DNA from: Luteibacter jiangsuensis
GTDB taxonomy: Bacteria > Pseudomonadota > Gammaproteobacteria > Xanthomonadales > Rhodanobacteraceae
Direction of reading: 5' to 3'
Length of the DNA stretch: 64,000 nt
Assembly (NCBI RefSeq): GCF_011742555.1
Contig: NZ_JAAQQR010000007.1
Location: 1 to 64,000 of the forward strand
Position numbers and translations under genes: made by a program. Positions 46,326 through 58,900 of this stretch are shown piece by piece; position 1 is the first letter of the stretch; every line of letters starts with the position of its first letter. The notes under the pieces were generated by a model. The model was not told the origin of the DNA. It saw only the letters and a program-made list of their open reading frames with translations, and ran no database searches.

Positions 46326-47513
46326 TTACACGACGCGCGCGATGGCGTCGGCCACGCGGTCGAGGTTGCCCTCGTTCAGCGCCGCGACGCAGATGCGCCC
46401 CGTGCTCACGGCATAGATGCCGAACTCCGTGCGCAGCCGCTCTACCTGGGCGGCGCTGAGGCCGGAATAGGAGAACATGCCGCGCTGCCTTTCGATGAAG
46501 GCAAAATCGCCCACCTTCGACAGCCGTTCGGTCAGGCCACGGCGCATCGCGCGGATACGCTCGCGCATCTCGCCCAGTTCGGTTTCCCACGTGGCGCGCA
46601 GCTCATCGTGGTTCAGCACGGCCGACACCACGGCCGCGCCGTGCGTCGGCGGGTTGGAGTAATTCGTGCGGATCACGCGCTTCACCTGCGACTGCACGCG
46701 CAGCGCCTCATCGTGCGACGCCGTGACGATCGACAGGGCGCCCACGCGTTCGCCGTAAAGAGAGAACGACTTGGAAAAGGAACTTGCGACAAGGAAGGAC
46801 ACGTCCGCCTCGGCGAAAAGGCGTACCGCCGCGGCATCGGGTTCGATGCCGTCGCCAAAACCCTGGTATGCGATGTCGAGGAACGGCACGAGGCCGCGCT
46901 CGCGCACGGTGGACACCACACGCTGCCAGTCGCCGGCCGTGAGGTCGACGCCGGTCGGGTTGTGACAGCAGGCATGCAGGACGACGATCGCGCCGGCCGG
47001 AAGTTTCGCGATGGCGGCGAGCATGCCTTCCACGTCCACGCCATGGGTGGCCGCGTCGTAGTACGGATATTCCACCACCTGGAAGCCGGCGCCTTCGAAC
47101 AGCGCACGGTGGTTCTCCCAGCTGGGTGTGCTGATCGCAACCGGCACCGACGGATTCAGGCGCTTGAGGAAATCCGCGCCCACCTTCAGCGCGCCCGTGC
47201 CGCCCAGGGACTGCGCGGTCACGACGCGGCGGTCGGCCAGCAGCGGGGAACCGGCACCGAAGAGCAGCTTCTGCACGGCCTGATCGTAGAGCGCAATGCC
47301 GTCGATAGGCAGGTAGCCGCGCGGCAGCGCCGCGTCCACCCGCGCTTTCTCGGCTTCGCGTACGGCGCGCAGGAGCGGCACGTGGCCGTTCGCGTCGTAA
47401 TACACGCCGACGCCCAGATTGACCTTGTCGGGGCGGGTATCGGCACCGAAGGCCTCGTTGAGGCCGAGGATCGGATCGCGAGGGGCGAGTTCGACGGAAG
47501 AGAACAGGGTCAT
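46326..47513 (-). CDS. tyrB: Aromatic amino-acid aminotransferase
   Basis: The 395-residue class I aminotransferase starts MTLFSSVELAPRDPILGLNEAF, a pattern shared by TyrB and AspC. The PLP-binding lysine is in SSFSKSFSLYGERVG (K248), and HNPTG is at 184-188. TyrB transfers amino groups to make tyrosine and phenylalanine; the related aspartate aminotransferase differs in only a few pocket residues, so AspC activity is possible. ATG 47513 fits the family N-terminus. Confidence 0.88.
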   Translation of the reverse strand: MTLFSSVELAPRDPILGLNEAFGADTRPDKVNLGVGVYYDANGHVPLLRAVREAEKARVDAALPRGYLPIDGIALYDQAVQKLLFGAGSPLLADRRVVTAQSLGGTGALKVGADFLKRLNPSVPVAISTPSWENHRALFEGAGFQVVEYPYYDAATHGVDVEGMLAAIAKLPAGAIVVLHACCHNPTGVDLTAGDWQRVVSTVRERGLVPFLDIAYQGFGDGIEPDAAAVRLFAEADVSFLVASSFSKSFSLYGERVGALSIVTASHDEALRVQSQVKRVIRTNYSNPPTHGAAVVSAVLNHDELRATWETELGEMRERIRAMRRGLTERLSKVGDFAFIERQRGMFSYSGLSAAQVERLRTEFGIYAVSTGRICVAALNEGNLDRVADAIARVV

Positions 47514-47544
47514 GTCGTGGGCCTTGGAACGTATGAAAGGAAGG

Positions 47545-48417
47545 TCATTCGGTATCGCCAGCGGCGTCGCTACCCGCCAGCCAGGCATGGACGTCGGCAC
47601 GCGGTGCGCCGTCGCGCGCCCCGAGCGCCGCGAAATCGAACAGATTGCGGTCGGTCAGCTGCGACGGCGCGATGTTGCCCATGGCGCGGAAGATCGTCTC
47701 GCTGCGCCCCGGGTGCGACTTTTCCCATTCGGCGAGCATGCGCTTGACGACCTTGCGCTGCATGTTCTCCTGCGACCCGCAAAGGTTGCAGGGAATGATC
47801 GGGAACTGCCTCGACTCCGCATAGGCCGCGATGTCGTCCTCGCGGCAATACGCCAGCGGGCGGATCACCACATGGCGACCGTCGTCGGACAGCAGCTTGG
47901 GCGGCATCGCCTTCAGGCTGCCCTGGTAGAACATGTTCAGGAAGAACGTACCGAGAATGTCGTCGCGGTGGTGGCCCAACGCGATGCGGGTCACGCCGTT
48001 CGCCGCAGCCCATTGGTAGAGCGCCCCCCGACGCATGCGCGAGCAAAGGCTGCACATCGTCTTGCCCTGGGGGATCACGCGGGTGACGACGCTGTAGGTG
48101 TCCTGCTCGATGATGTGGAACAGCACACCGCGCGCCGTGAGGTACTCCGGCAGTACGTGGGCGGGGAAATCCGGCTGCTTCTGGTCGAGGTTCACCGCCA
48201 CCAGCTCGAAGCGCACGGGCGCCTTCGCCTGCAGCGACAGCAGCATGTCCAGCAACGTATAGGAGTCCTTTCCGCCGGAAAGGCACACCATCACCTTGTC
48301 GCCTTCCTCGATCATGCCGTAGTCGGCAATGGCCTGGCCGACCTGGCGGCGCAGGCGCTTGGCCAGCTTGCCGGCTTCGTAGGTCTGCTTGCGGGTCGGG
48401 TCTGGGATGGCGGACAT
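47545..48417 (-). CDS. ttcA: tRNA 2-thiocytidine(32) synthetase TtcA
   Basis: TtcA thiolates cytidine 32 of certain tRNAs using ATP and an iron-sulfur cluster. The 290-residue product has the PP-loop SGGKDS (47-52) and the two cysteine pairs CSLC (122-125) and CNLC (about 213). It is divergent from the DUF465 gene across 99 bases. Confidence 0.95.
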   Translation of the reverse strand: MSAIPDPTRKQTYEAGKLAKRLRRQVGQAIADYGMIEEGDKVMVCLSGGKDSYTLLDMLLSLQAKAPVRFELVAVNLDQKQPDFPAHVLPEYLTARGVLFHIIEQDTYSVVTRVIPQGKTMCSLCSRMRRGALYQWAAANGVTRIALGHHRDDILGTFFLNMFYQGSLKAMPPKLLSDDGRHVVIRPLAYCREDDIAAYAESRQFPIIPCNLCGSQENMQRKVVKRMLAEWEKSHPGRSETIFRAMGNIAPSQLTDRNLFDFAALGARDGAPRADVHAWLAGSDAAGDTE

Positions 48418-48479
48418 GCTGCGATGGGAACCTGGGAGGGACCCCCATTGTAGCCGCTGCGGCCGGCCCCGCCTGGCGG

Positions 48480-48485
48480 TACAAT
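48480..48485 (+). promoter_or_regulatory. Candidate -10 box (TACAAT) upstream of the DUF465 gene
   Basis: TACAAT (5/6) lies 31 bases before the start at 48517. No convincing -35 is visible. Confidence 0.35.
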
Positions 48486-48516
48486 CGCCCCTTCCTTCCT
48501 CCGCCGGCCCAATGCG

Positions 48517-48723
48517 ATGCAGGTTCAGGATCCCGCACAGCTCGCCCAGCGCCTCGCCGAACTGAAGGTGGAGCACCGTGACCTCGACGCCGCCATCGAC
48601 CACCTGGCGGCCGCCATCAGCCGGGACGAACTCCAGCTCACCCGCCTGAAGAAGCGCAAGCTGCTCCTGAAGGACACCATCGCCCGGATCGAAAGCCGCC
48701 TCATCCCCGACCTGGACGCCTGA
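48517..48723 (+). CDS. YdcH/DUF465-family small protein
   Basis: A 68-residue, mostly helical protein with [16 protein letters not shown] and [15 protein letters not shown], the coiled-coil pattern of the DUF465 (YdcH) family. Function unknown. It ends 4 bases before the GNAT gene, so the two are probably co-transcribed. Confidence 0.9.
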   Translation: MQVQDPAQLAQRLAELKVEHRDLDAAIDHLAAAISRDELQLTRLKKRKLLLKDTIARIESRLIPDLDA

Positions 48724-48727
48724 GACC

Positions 48728-49318
48728 ATGGACGCCGTTCGCCTGGAAAACGAGTACGTCACGCTGGAGCCGCTGGCCCTCGAACACATCGAGGCGCTGG
48801 AGCGCGCGGCGGGCGACGGCAATCTGTGGGACCTCTGGTTCACCTCGGTGCCCGCACCCGGGCGCATGACCGAGTACGTCGAAGCCGCCCTGCGCGGCCA
48901 GGAAGAGGGGCGCATGTCGCCCTGGGCCGTGCGCGAGAAGGCCACCGGCCAGATCGTCGGATCCACGCGGTTCTACGACATCGTGCCCGACCCGAGCCGC
49001 GTCGCCATCGGCTACACCTGGTACGCCCGTCGCTGGCAACGCAGCCACGTAAACACGGCCTGCAAACACCTGCTGCTCTCCCACGCCTTCCTGAACGTGG
49101 GCGCCGTGGCGGTGGAGTTCCACACCGACGCGTACAACCAGGACTCGCAACGGGCGATCGAGAAGCTGGGCGCGAAGCGCGAAGGCGTCCTGCGCGCCCA
49201 CAAGCGTCGCAACGACGGATCCCTACGCGACACGGTGTGCTACAGCATCCTCGCCACCGAATGGCCCGACGTGGACAAGTGGTTGCAGCTGCGCCTGCGT
49301 CGCCTCGCGCCTGTGTAG
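48728..49318 (+). CDS. RimJ/RimL-type GNAT acetyltransferase
   Basis: The 196-residue protein has the GNAT fold pattern of ribosomal-protein N-acetyltransferases: [54 protein letters not shown] and [15 protein letters not shown] near the C-terminus. Acceptor substrate unknown. The stop codon TAG lies inside the following REP element, so the repeat directly abuts the gene. Confidence 0.88.
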   Translation: MDAVRLENEYVTLEPLALEHIEALERAAGDGNLWDLWFTSVPAPGRMTEYVEAALRGQEEGRMSPWAVREKATGQIVGSTRFYDIVPDPSRVAIGYTWYARRWQRSHVNTACKHLLLSHAFLNVGAVAVEFHTDAYNQDSQRAIEKLGAKREGVLRAHKRRNDGSLRDTVCYSILATEWPDVDKWLQLRLRRLAPV

Positions 49319-49421
49319 GAGCGCGCCTTGCGCGCGACGGGTTTTCGCGCCTGTCCTCAAGCTGGCGCGCCAACTCCTGGTCACGGCCTCAAAACATGTC
49401 GCGCGCAGGGCGCGCTCCTAC
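49315..49421. repeat. Composite REP element (BIME-like), GTAGG family
   Basis: A 107-base unit whose ends, GTAGGAGCGCGC...GCGCGCGAC at the left (49315-49338) and GTCGCGCGC...GCGCGCTCCTAC at the right (49398-49421), are inverted with one mismatch. The right 40 bases match 10391-10430 with a single mismatch. It lies between the GNAT gene and a convergent HlyD gene. Confidence 0.85.
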
Positions 49422-50437
49422 CGCACTGCCACCGCATCCGGATGCGAAGGCCGCACGATGAGCGTCGCCGTCATGCCGGCCGACAGCACCGTGCCCGCCG
49501 GCAGGTGTGCCGTGTCGATCTTCACCCGTACCGGCACACGCTGCGCCAGCCGCACCCAGTTGAAGGTGGGATTCACGTCGGCGAGAAGATCGCTGCCGGT
49601 GGGATTGTCGGCATCGGTGATACCGTGCGCGATGCTTTCCACCGTTCCGCGCAAGTGGACGCCGCCGCTCATGAGCCGGATATCCACCGGATCGCCCACG
49701 CGCAGACCGGGCAGTTTCGTCTCTTCGAAATAGCCATAGATCCAGTAGGAGTCGCGGTCGATCAAGGCCATGCGCGCCGCGCCGGCGTTCGCATAGTCGC
49801 CCACCCGAACGTCCAGGTTGGTGACATAGCCGTCCACCGGTGCGAGCACGCGCGTGCGATCCAGGTTCAGTTGCGCGGAAGCCAGTTCCACCTGCGCCTG
49901 GGCCACCGCCGCGAGCGCCTGCTGCTGTGCGGCGCTCGCCTGCTTCGTGCTGGCCTGGGCCTGCTGCCAGCCCGCGCGAGCGGCGTTGGCGGCCGCCACG
50001 GCGTTGGCCTTGTCCTCGGCCGAGATCACGTTGTTGATGAGTTTCTGCCGTCGTTCCGACTGCGCCTCGTACATCTCGTAGTTCGAGCGGCTTTGCTGGG
50101 CGCCGGCGAAGGCGGCGCTGATGTTCGCGCCGGCGGCACGGGCGGCGGCCTCGGCGGCGTTGAGGTTCGCCCTGGCCTGCGCCACGGCGTTCTCGTAGCG
50201 CGCCTGGTCGACCACGAACAAGACGTCGCCCTTTTTCACCGTCTGATTGTCGACGACCCGCACGTCGGTGACGATGCCCGCGACGTCCGGCGCGATGCGC
50301 ACGATCTCCGCACGTACGCGGCCGTCGCGCGTCCATGGCGAGTACATGTAGTGCTTCCACAAGGCATGCGCGACGAACGCGGCGGCCAGCACGACCACGG
50401 CGGTGATGGCGAAACGGACGAGGGTGGCGAATTTCAT
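49418..50437 (-). CDS. HlyD/AaeA-like membrane-fusion protein
   Basis: From ATG 50437 the 339-residue product has one N-terminal membrane segment (KFATLVRFAITAVVVLAAAFVAHAL), a lipoyl/barrel-sandwich part (PDVAGIVTDVRVVDNQTVKKGDVLF), a long alanine-rich coiled-coil hairpin and VLAPVDGYVTNLDVRVGDYA. It matches AaeA-type periplasmic adaptors. It is the last gene of the MarR-FUSC-DUF1656-HlyD operon and would link the inner-membrane FUSC transporter to an outer-membrane channel encoded elsewhere. Confidence 0.92.
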   Translation of the reverse strand: MKFATLVRFAITAVVVLAAAFVAHALWKHYMYSPWTRDGRVRAEIVRIAPDVAGIVTDVRVVDNQTVKKGDVLFVVDQARYENAVAQARANLNAAEAAARAAGANISAAFAGAQQSRSNYEMYEAQSERRQKLINNVISAEDKANAVAAANAARAGWQQAQASTKQASAAQQQALAAVAQAQVELASAQLNLDRTRVLAPVDGYVTNLDVRVGDYANAGAARMALIDRDSYWIYGYFEETKLPGLRVGDPVDIRLMSGGVHLRGTVESIAHGITDADNPTGSDLLADVNPTFNWVRLAQRVPVRVKIDTAHLPAGTVLSAGMTATLIVRPSHPDAVAVR

Positions 50438-50448
50438 CACGGGATCAC

Positions 50449-50646
50449 TCAGTACAGGAACAGCGCGAAGGCGCCGAAGACGCACACGAACACGGCAAGC
50501 CGGAACAACGCCGGATGCCAGACGAGGCGATACAAACCGAAACGGCCGGCCACGGCGTCGAGCAGCCACCACACCAGCAGCGCGAGCAGGAAGAAGACGA
50601 GCAGCCCCGGAACCAGGGCGTCGCCGAAAGCAATTTCACGAGGCAT
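50449..50646 (-). CDS. DUF1656 (AaeX-like) small membrane protein
   Basis: From ATG 50646 the 65-residue product has two membrane segments (LVPGLLVFFLLALLVWWLL and a C-terminal AVFVCVFGAFALF). This is the AaeX/DUF1656 family found between genes for FUSC transporters and HlyD adaptors. It overlaps the FUSC stop by 11 bases and precedes the adaptor gene by 11 bases, so it is firmly part of the operon. Confidence 0.9.
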   Translation of the reverse strand: MPREIAFGDALVPGLLVFFLLALLVWWLLDAVAGRFGLYRLVWHPALFRLAVFVCVFGAFALFLY

Positions 50647-52762
50647 GGGCAACCTCCTTGGCAAGCGGAACATCCGGCATGTAGGCAGCGAGCACGGACT
50701 CACCGTCGAGCAGCGCCATGCGGACAAGATGGAGGTGGTCGAGCAGGTAGCTGGTGCCTTCATGCTCGCCGACGCTCGCGATGGCCGTGGCGACCGCGTC
50801 GCGCGCAAGCAGGTAGCCCGTCGCATCCGGGTTTTCGTAGAAGCGCGCCAGCGTGCGCAGCGCCGCCTCGAGGTAGGGCCGCAGCGTGGACGGCACACCC
50901 TGCCGCGACATGTCGTGACGAAGTTCGATGAGTGCCCGCCCCGTCTCGTGCACCGCCAGGGCCCACGCGATGAGTGTGCGCGAGTCGGCGCTACCGGGTT
51001 GCGTCTGGGCCACCACCTGGCTCACCAGGTCGTGGTTGACGCTCTCGAAGCGATGGCGAAGCCCGGGAAGCGGAGCCTCCGCGGCCAGAGCCACCTGCGC
51101 ACGCAAGCGCGCAAGCTGGCGCCGGCGCAGCCACGCACTGCCGATGGCCGGAGGAATGACCAGAAAGGAAATGGCGGCTGCCCCAAGGCCGATCACCTGA
51201 GCGATGGCGTCATTGATGAAGTGGGCCGGGTCATAGGTCTGCAGGTTCTTCAGCGCCAGGACGTACGCGAATCCCATGGCCCATCCCAGGCCGTACGACG
51301 CCAGCGACGGCGTCATCATCATGACCAGCCCCACCGCGAGGAAGGGCGTGACACCCGCGACCATCAACCCATAACCGTCCAGTTGGGTGAGCACGAAGAA
51401 CTCGCATACGAAGGCCGCCGTCATGCCCGACAGATAGCCCAGCATGACGATCCAGGTCACCCGGCTCGGGTTCGGTGTGCTGGCAAAAAGGCCGGCGAAG
51501 ACCGTCGCCAGAAGCATGGCGCTGGCCCCCATCGGCCACGCGCTGGCGATCCAGAACGCGCCGAGCACGAGCATGGTGAGGGTGGTACGCGCCGTCGCGA
51601 TGCCGGCGCCGAGGAAGTCGTTTCCGCGATCGAAACGCACGCGTTCGGCCGAACCGGCGATGACCCTCGGCGCTTGCAGGGTTGCAGCGGCATCCACGTA
51701 ATCGTGCAGTTCGTCGACAAAGCGGAGCAGCAGCGTCGCCCCGGTGTCGAAGTCACGCAGGTCCTGTGCGTCGTCGAGCGACGCGCGCAAGGCGGGTGCC
51801 GATGCCCGCATGTCGTCGCGCGCTGTCGCCAGGCGCGGCAACAGCACTCGCGCGGCCGCACCGGCCTCGATGGGGGCATCGAGGGCGCGGCCGATCGGCG
51901 CGTAAAGGCGAATCAACGTGCTTGCCGCCGTGTCGCGACGAGCACGCTGCAGACGGTTGATGAGGTGATGCACGGAGTGAAACGTGGTGGACGTTGCCAT
52001 GAAGCGCTGATTGAACAGACGCAGATGGTTGCTGCGCGCCCGAGCTTCGGCGTCCTCGAAGATCACCGAGCTGCGCAGGTCTTCCAGCATCACCGCGTTG
52101 CGAACGAAACGCAGGTGCGCTTTTTCCATGGCTTCACGGGGAATGGCCCCGCCCGTGCTGTCGCGGATGAATGCCACGAAGTGCGCGAACTGGTCGCGAG
52201 CGGTACGGCGCAGCACGTCGCGCATGCGACTGGGAAACACCACATCGCTCACCGCGGCACTCACCAGCAGCCCAAGCAGCACTTCGCTGATGCGGGCCGT
52301 GGCCGAATCGAACACCCCCAGCGGATTCTCGATAACCGGAATGGCAACAATGGCGGCGGTGTAGCCGCCAAGCACGAAGGCGTATGACTTGAAGTTACGG
52401 TAAAGGGTGGCGCCGCCTGCGCACACACCGATCCACAGCGAAAGCACGAGAAGGAACAGGTCGCGTTGCTGCGGGAAGAAGGCCACGATGCCGACCGCGA
52501 CCACCGCACCGGCAAGCGTGCCGATGGCGCGATAGAAACTCTTCGCCAACACCATGCCGGACTGGCGGTTGGCGACGATGATGGTGGTCAGCATGGCGGT
52601 GGACGGCGAAGGCAGTTCCAGGCGCATGGCGATCCACCCTGTCAGGAAGAACGCGATGAGCGTCTTCACGACGAACAGCCACGCCGCGGCCTCTTCGCGG
52701 AAGGTCTCTACCACCACGTCGCGCGTGGGCAGCGAACGGGTCGCGATGTTGGAGGCGGCCAT
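50636..52762 (-). CDS. FUSC/AaeB-like efflux transporter
   Basis: The 708-residue protein has two sets of hydrophobic segments flanking long soluble regions, the FUSC architecture. The N-terminal part includes TLIAFFLTGWIAMRLELPSPSTAMLTTIIVANRQSGMVLAKSFYRAIGTLAGA, a hallmark. AaeB exports aromatic carboxylic acids such as p-hydroxybenzoate together with AaeA. The MarR regulator upstream is consistent with induction by phenolic acids, though the substrate here is inferred. Confidence 0.92.
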   Translation of the reverse strand: MAASNIATRSLPTRDVVVETFREEAAAWLFVVKTLIAFFLTGWIAMRLELPSPSTAMLTTIIVANRQSGMVLAKSFYRAIGTLAGAVVAVGIVAFFPQQRDLFLLVLSLWIGVCAGGATLYRNFKSYAFVLGGYTAAIVAIPVIENPLGVFDSATARISEVLLGLLVSAAVSDVVFPSRMRDVLRRTARDQFAHFVAFIRDSTGGAIPREAMEKAHLRFVRNAVMLEDLRSSVIFEDAEARARSNHLRLFNQRFMATSTTFHSVHHLINRLQRARRDTAASTLIRLYAPIGRALDAPIEAGAAARVLLPRLATARDDMRASAPALRASLDDAQDLRDFDTGATLLLRFVDELHDYVDAAATLQAPRVIAGSAERVRFDRGNDFLGAGIATARTTLTMLVLGAFWIASAWPMGASAMLLATVFAGLFASTPNPSRVTWIVMLGYLSGMTAAFVCEFFVLTQLDGYGLMVAGVTPFLAVGLVMMMTPSLASYGLGWAMGFAYVLALKNLQTYDPAHFINDAIAQVIGLGAAAISFLVIPPAIGSAWLRRRQLARLRAQVALAAEAPLPGLRHRFESVNHDLVSQVVAQTQPGSADSRTLIAWALAVHETGRALIELRHDMSRQGVPSTLRPYLEAALRTLARFYENPDATGYLLARDAVATAIASVGEHEGTSYLLDHLHLVRMALLDGESVLAAYMPDVPLAKEVAHAS

Positions 52763-52777
52763 GATGCGTGTCCTCCC

Positions 52778-53269
52778 CTACTCCCCGAAACCAGCCAGCA
52801 TCTTCTTGAGCAGAACCTCGAGCTGGTCCTGTTCGCCGGCGGTGAGGTTGCGCGTCTGCTTGTGAAGCAGCGTGACGATGCCGGGAAGAAAGCCGTCGAT
52901 GAGCGCAAGGCCTTCCGGAGTCAGCGTGAGCGTGACCTTGCGCCGGTCGGCGTCGCTGCCCGAGCGCGCCACGTAGCCCTTCTCGCAGAGCTGCGTCGTG
53001 AGGCGCGTGATGTTGGCCGATTTCTCGCCCGCGGCGTCGGCCAGCGCGGACGGATGCATGCTGTTGTCGGGCGACCCGTACAGCATCATGAGGATGTTGT
53101 ACTCGGGGTGGTTGAGCCCATAGGGCCGCAGGAGCGCGTTCGCCTCGTCGTGGATTTCCTTGAAGAGGTGCTTGATCAGCCGCACCAGCACGGCAGGCCC
53201 CCGGGGGAAATCGGGGTATTTGGCCCGGGTGACGTCCAGGCGGGCTTCAGTAGGGGCGAACGCGCTCAT
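52778..53269 (-). CDS. MarR-family transcriptional regulator
   Basis: The 163-residue product has the winged-helix pattern of MarR proteins: HPSALADAAGEKSANITRLTTQLCEKGYVARSGSDADRRKVTLTLT. MarR proteins dissociate from DNA when they bind phenolic compounds. It starts the operon with the FUSC transporter 15 bases downstream. Candidate promoter and operator lie just upstream. Confidence 0.92.
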   Translation of the reverse strand: MSAFAPTEARLDVTRAKYPDFPRGPAVLVRLIKHLFKEIHDEANALLRPYGLNHPEYNILMMLYGSPDNSMHPSALADAAGEKSANITRLTTQLCEKGYVARSGSDADRRKVTLTLTPEGLALIDGFLPGIVTLLHKQTRNLTAGEQDQLEVLLKKMLAGFGE

Positions 53270-53297
53270 TACGACGTTCCCAGGAGGTTACCTCATA

Positions 53298-53325
53298 AGT
53301 ATATAGTTCATTTGTGTATATTCAA
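53298..53325 (-). promoter_or_regulatory. Candidate promoter of the marR-efflux operon (TTGAAT-16-TATACT)
   Basis: On the minus strand, TTGAAT (53325-53320) and TATACT (53303-53298) with a 16-base spacer, 4/6 and 5/6 matches, in a patch of AT-rich DNA that stands out in this GC-rich window. Confidence 0.6.
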
Positions 53326-53327
53326 TA

Positions 53328-53344
53328 CCTGTAATGTTTACAGG
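53328..53344. promoter_or_regulatory. Candidate MarR operator (CCTGTAATGTTTACAGG)
   Basis: A perfect inverted repeat with 7-base arms (CCTGTAA / TTACAGG) around TGT, directly upstream of the -35 box of the marR promoter. Symmetry and position fit a dimeric regulator; whether MarR or another protein binds is not known. Confidence 0.55.
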
Positions 53345-53381
53345 CCTCGCTCCCGATGAGAGCGAAACAGCACCGGGACTG

Positions 53382-53410
53382 GACGCGCCTGCCCGGCAGG
53401 CAGGCGCGTC
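53382..53410. terminator. Strong hairpin downstream of icd, no T-run
   Basis: GACGCGCCTGCC / GGCAGGCGCGTC form a 12-base stem with a five-base loop. On the minus strand no T-run follows, so it may stabilise icd mRNA rather than terminate it. Confidence 0.55.
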
Positions 53411-53422
53411 TTCCTTCAGCGG

Positions 53423-55696
<2,274 letters not shown>

Positions 55697-55803
55697 TCAT
55701 GGACTGGAAACCTGTCCATTGTGGCCCGACTGGCGCCGGAGGGGGAAGCGAAGCCCTGGAACGACTGTTTTGCCGCGACGGCAAGAAGGCGCCCGGCTAC
55801 CTT

Positions 55804-55880
55804 GTGGGAGCCGCTTCAGCGGCGACAGGTGCGGCAAGAGTGCCCGCTGCCGCGGGATCGCCGGCATAGCCGGCTCCCAC
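55804..55880. repeat. Composite REP element (BIME-like), GTGGG family, inverse copy
   Basis: A 77-base unit with outward GTGGG heads, GTGGGAGCCGCTTCAGCGGCGA at the left and TCGCCGGC..GCCGGCTCCCAC at the right. Read on the minus strand it matches the element at 44394-44475, including the internal TCCCGCGGCAGCGGGCA. It fills much of the gap between icd and the RND genes. Confidence 0.85.
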
Positions 55881-55903
55881 AATAGAGCTCGCTCTCACAG
55901 GGT

Positions 55904-58900
55904 TCATGACGCCTTGGCCAACGCGGCCCGGCGGCGTTCCAGCCGCCGTGCCTTGCGCGCCTTCCAGCGTTCCGACAGGCACGCGAAGATCACGTACAGC
56001 GCCGGGGTGGACAGCAGGGTGAGGCTCTGAGAGATCACCAGGCCGCCGATCATGGCGATGCCGAGCGGGCGGCGCAGCTCCGAGCCCTCGCCCAGGCCGA
56101 TCGCCAGCGGCGTGGCGGCCAGGATGGCCACCATGGTGGTCATCATGATGGGCCGGAAGCGAACCAGGCAGGCCTCGCGAATGGCTTCCTTGTAGCTCAG
56201 CGCATGGTCGCGTTGGGCCACCAGGGCGAAGTCGATCATCATGATCGCGTTCTTCTTCACGATGCCAATGAGCAGCACCAGCGCGATCATCGCCACCACC
56301 GACAGTTCGGTGTCGGTGATGACGAGGGCCGCGAGGGCGCCGACGCCCGCGGCAGGCAGTGTGGAAATGATCGTCACCGGATGGATGAGGCTCTCGTAGA
56401 GCATGCCCATCAGGAGGTACACGACGACGATCGCGGCCAGGATCAGCAGGGGCATGTTGCTCTGTGCCTGCTGGAAGCGGCCGAAGCTGGTGCTGGTATC
56501 GAGGCGGATGTCGCCCGGCATGCGCATGCCTTCCACGGTCTTCTGGATGATTTCCATGGCCTCGCCCATGCTCACGTTGGGTGCGAGGTTGAAGCTCACG
56601 CTCATGCTGGTGTACTGGTCCTCGTGCACGATCTGCGTCGGCGCGAGGCCGGGCTCCTGGCGCGTCACGGCCGAGATGGGAATCATGGCCCCCGACGTCG
56701 TCGAGCGCACGTAGATCTGGTTGAGCGCCTCCGGCGTCGCCGCCATCTGCGGCAGCGCATTGATGATGACGCGATACTGGTTGATGTCGGAGTAGATCGT
56801 CGACACGGCGCGCTGCCCGAAGGCGTTATACAGCGCGCCGTCGATATCGCCGATACCGACGCCCAGGCGGGCCGCTGTGTCACGATCGATCACCATGTTC
56901 TGACGCAGCCCCGCCGCATCGATGTCGCTGCCGACGTCCTTCAGCATCGGGTTCTTCTTCAGGGCATCCACCAGCTTCGGTATCCACACCTGCAGCTCGG
57001 CGACGTCGTCGCCCTTCAGCGACACCGAATACTGCCCGCCCTGCGAGCTGCCGCCACCGCCGCCGGTTGGGAGGTCCTGGATCGGGCGCAGGCGCAGGTT
57101 GAGGTCCGGAAACTTGTCGGCCTTCGCGGAAAGCCGGTCGAGTACCGCGAACGTGGTTTCCTTTCGCCCTTCGGCCATGGTCTTCAATTCGATGTTGAAG
57201 AACCCACTCGATCCGGTGCGGCTGGTGCCGAGCCGCGAGCCGACCGCCTTCACCGCGGGGTCGGCCAGCAGCATATCGGTGATGCGCGCTTGCCGTTCCT
57301 TCATCTCGCCGAACGACACGGTGGAACTGGACGTGGCACGCGCACCGATGAGGCCGGTGTCCTGTGGCGGGAAGAACCCGCCTTTCACCATGCCGAAGAG
57401 CACGATGGTCACACCCACGAGGATCAACGGCGTGAGCGCCATGAGCAGGGCGTGACGCAAGGTCCAGTCGAGCGCGCGCCGGTACATGCCCAGCATGCGT
57501 TCGTGTCCGCGCTCCAGCGCACGGCCCAGCCGCGACTCCGGCTTCTCGTCCTTGTGCGCGGTGAGGAAGTGCGCGCACAGCGATGGCGTCAGCGTCAGCG
57601 ACACCAGCGCCGACACGACGATGGCCGAAACCAGGGTGACGGTGAATTCCTTGAAGAACATGCCGATGACGCCGGGGGCCAGCAGCAGGGGAATGAACAC
57701 CGCGACGAGGGAGCCGGTAATGGAGACGATGGTGAACCCGATCTCGCGCGCGCCGAGCAGGGCCGCCTCGAAGCGGGGAATGCCCTCGTCCATGTGGCGG
57801 ATCACGTTCTCGATCACCACGATGGCATCGTCCACCACGAAGCCGATGGCGATGACCAACGCCAGCAGCGTGAGGTTGTTCAACGTATAGCCGAACGCGT
57901 ACATCGCGATGAACGCGCCTGCGAGCGACAGCGGTACCGCCAGGCCGGCAATCAGCGTCGGCGCCAGCCGGCGCAGGAACAGCGCCATCGTCATGATGAC
58001 CATGGCCAGACTGATCAGCAGGGTGGCCTGCACCTCGTGCAGCGAAGCGCGGATGGTGGGCGTGCCGTCGAAGAAGGAATGCAGCTGCACGCCGCCCGGG
58101 AGCCATGACTGCATCTGCGGCATCAGGTTTTTCACCCGGTCCACCGTCTCGATGACGTTGGCGTCCGCCTTCTTGTAGACGTACATGAGGATGCCGGGCC
58201 GGCCGTTGAACCAAGCGGCCTGGTAGGCATCCTGCTGGCCGTCGTACACCTTGGCGATGTCGGACAGCCGGATGGGCACGCCGTCCTTCACGCCGATGAT
58301 GAGCTTCGCGAATTCATCGGCCTTGTGCAGCGAATCCGTGGCGGTCACCGCCATCGTCGTGTGTCCGTCGCTCAGGAATCCCTGCGGCGAAGTGACGTTG
58401 GCGGCGGTGAGGGCATTGCGCAGCTGGTCCGGCGAAAGCCCCATGGCATTCAGAGCGCGCAGGTTCACGTCGACACGGATCGCCGGCGTGGCGCTGCCGG
58501 CGATGTCCACGGTGGCGATGCCCTCCTGCTGGCGCAGGCGCTGGGCAAGCACCGAGTCGGCGATGTTGTAGAGGTCGGTGGGTGCCACCGTGTCCGAGGT
58601 GAGGGCCAGTACGATGATCGGATCGTCGTTCGGGTTCGCCTTCGTATACGACGGCTGGTTCAACAGGCCGGTGGGCAGGTCCGGCTGGGCCGCGTTGATC
58701 GCCGCCTGCACGTCGCGCGCCGCGGAGTCGATGTTCACGCCGTTCTGGAAGAACAGGAGCACGAAGGTGCTGCCCTCGGAGCTGTTCGAGCGCATCGACT
58801 CCACGCCGGGCACCTGGCCGAGGTGGCGCTCCAGCGGCGCGGCCACGGTGGAGGCCATCGTGCTCGCATCCGCCCCGGACTGCTGGGCCTGCACGAAGAT

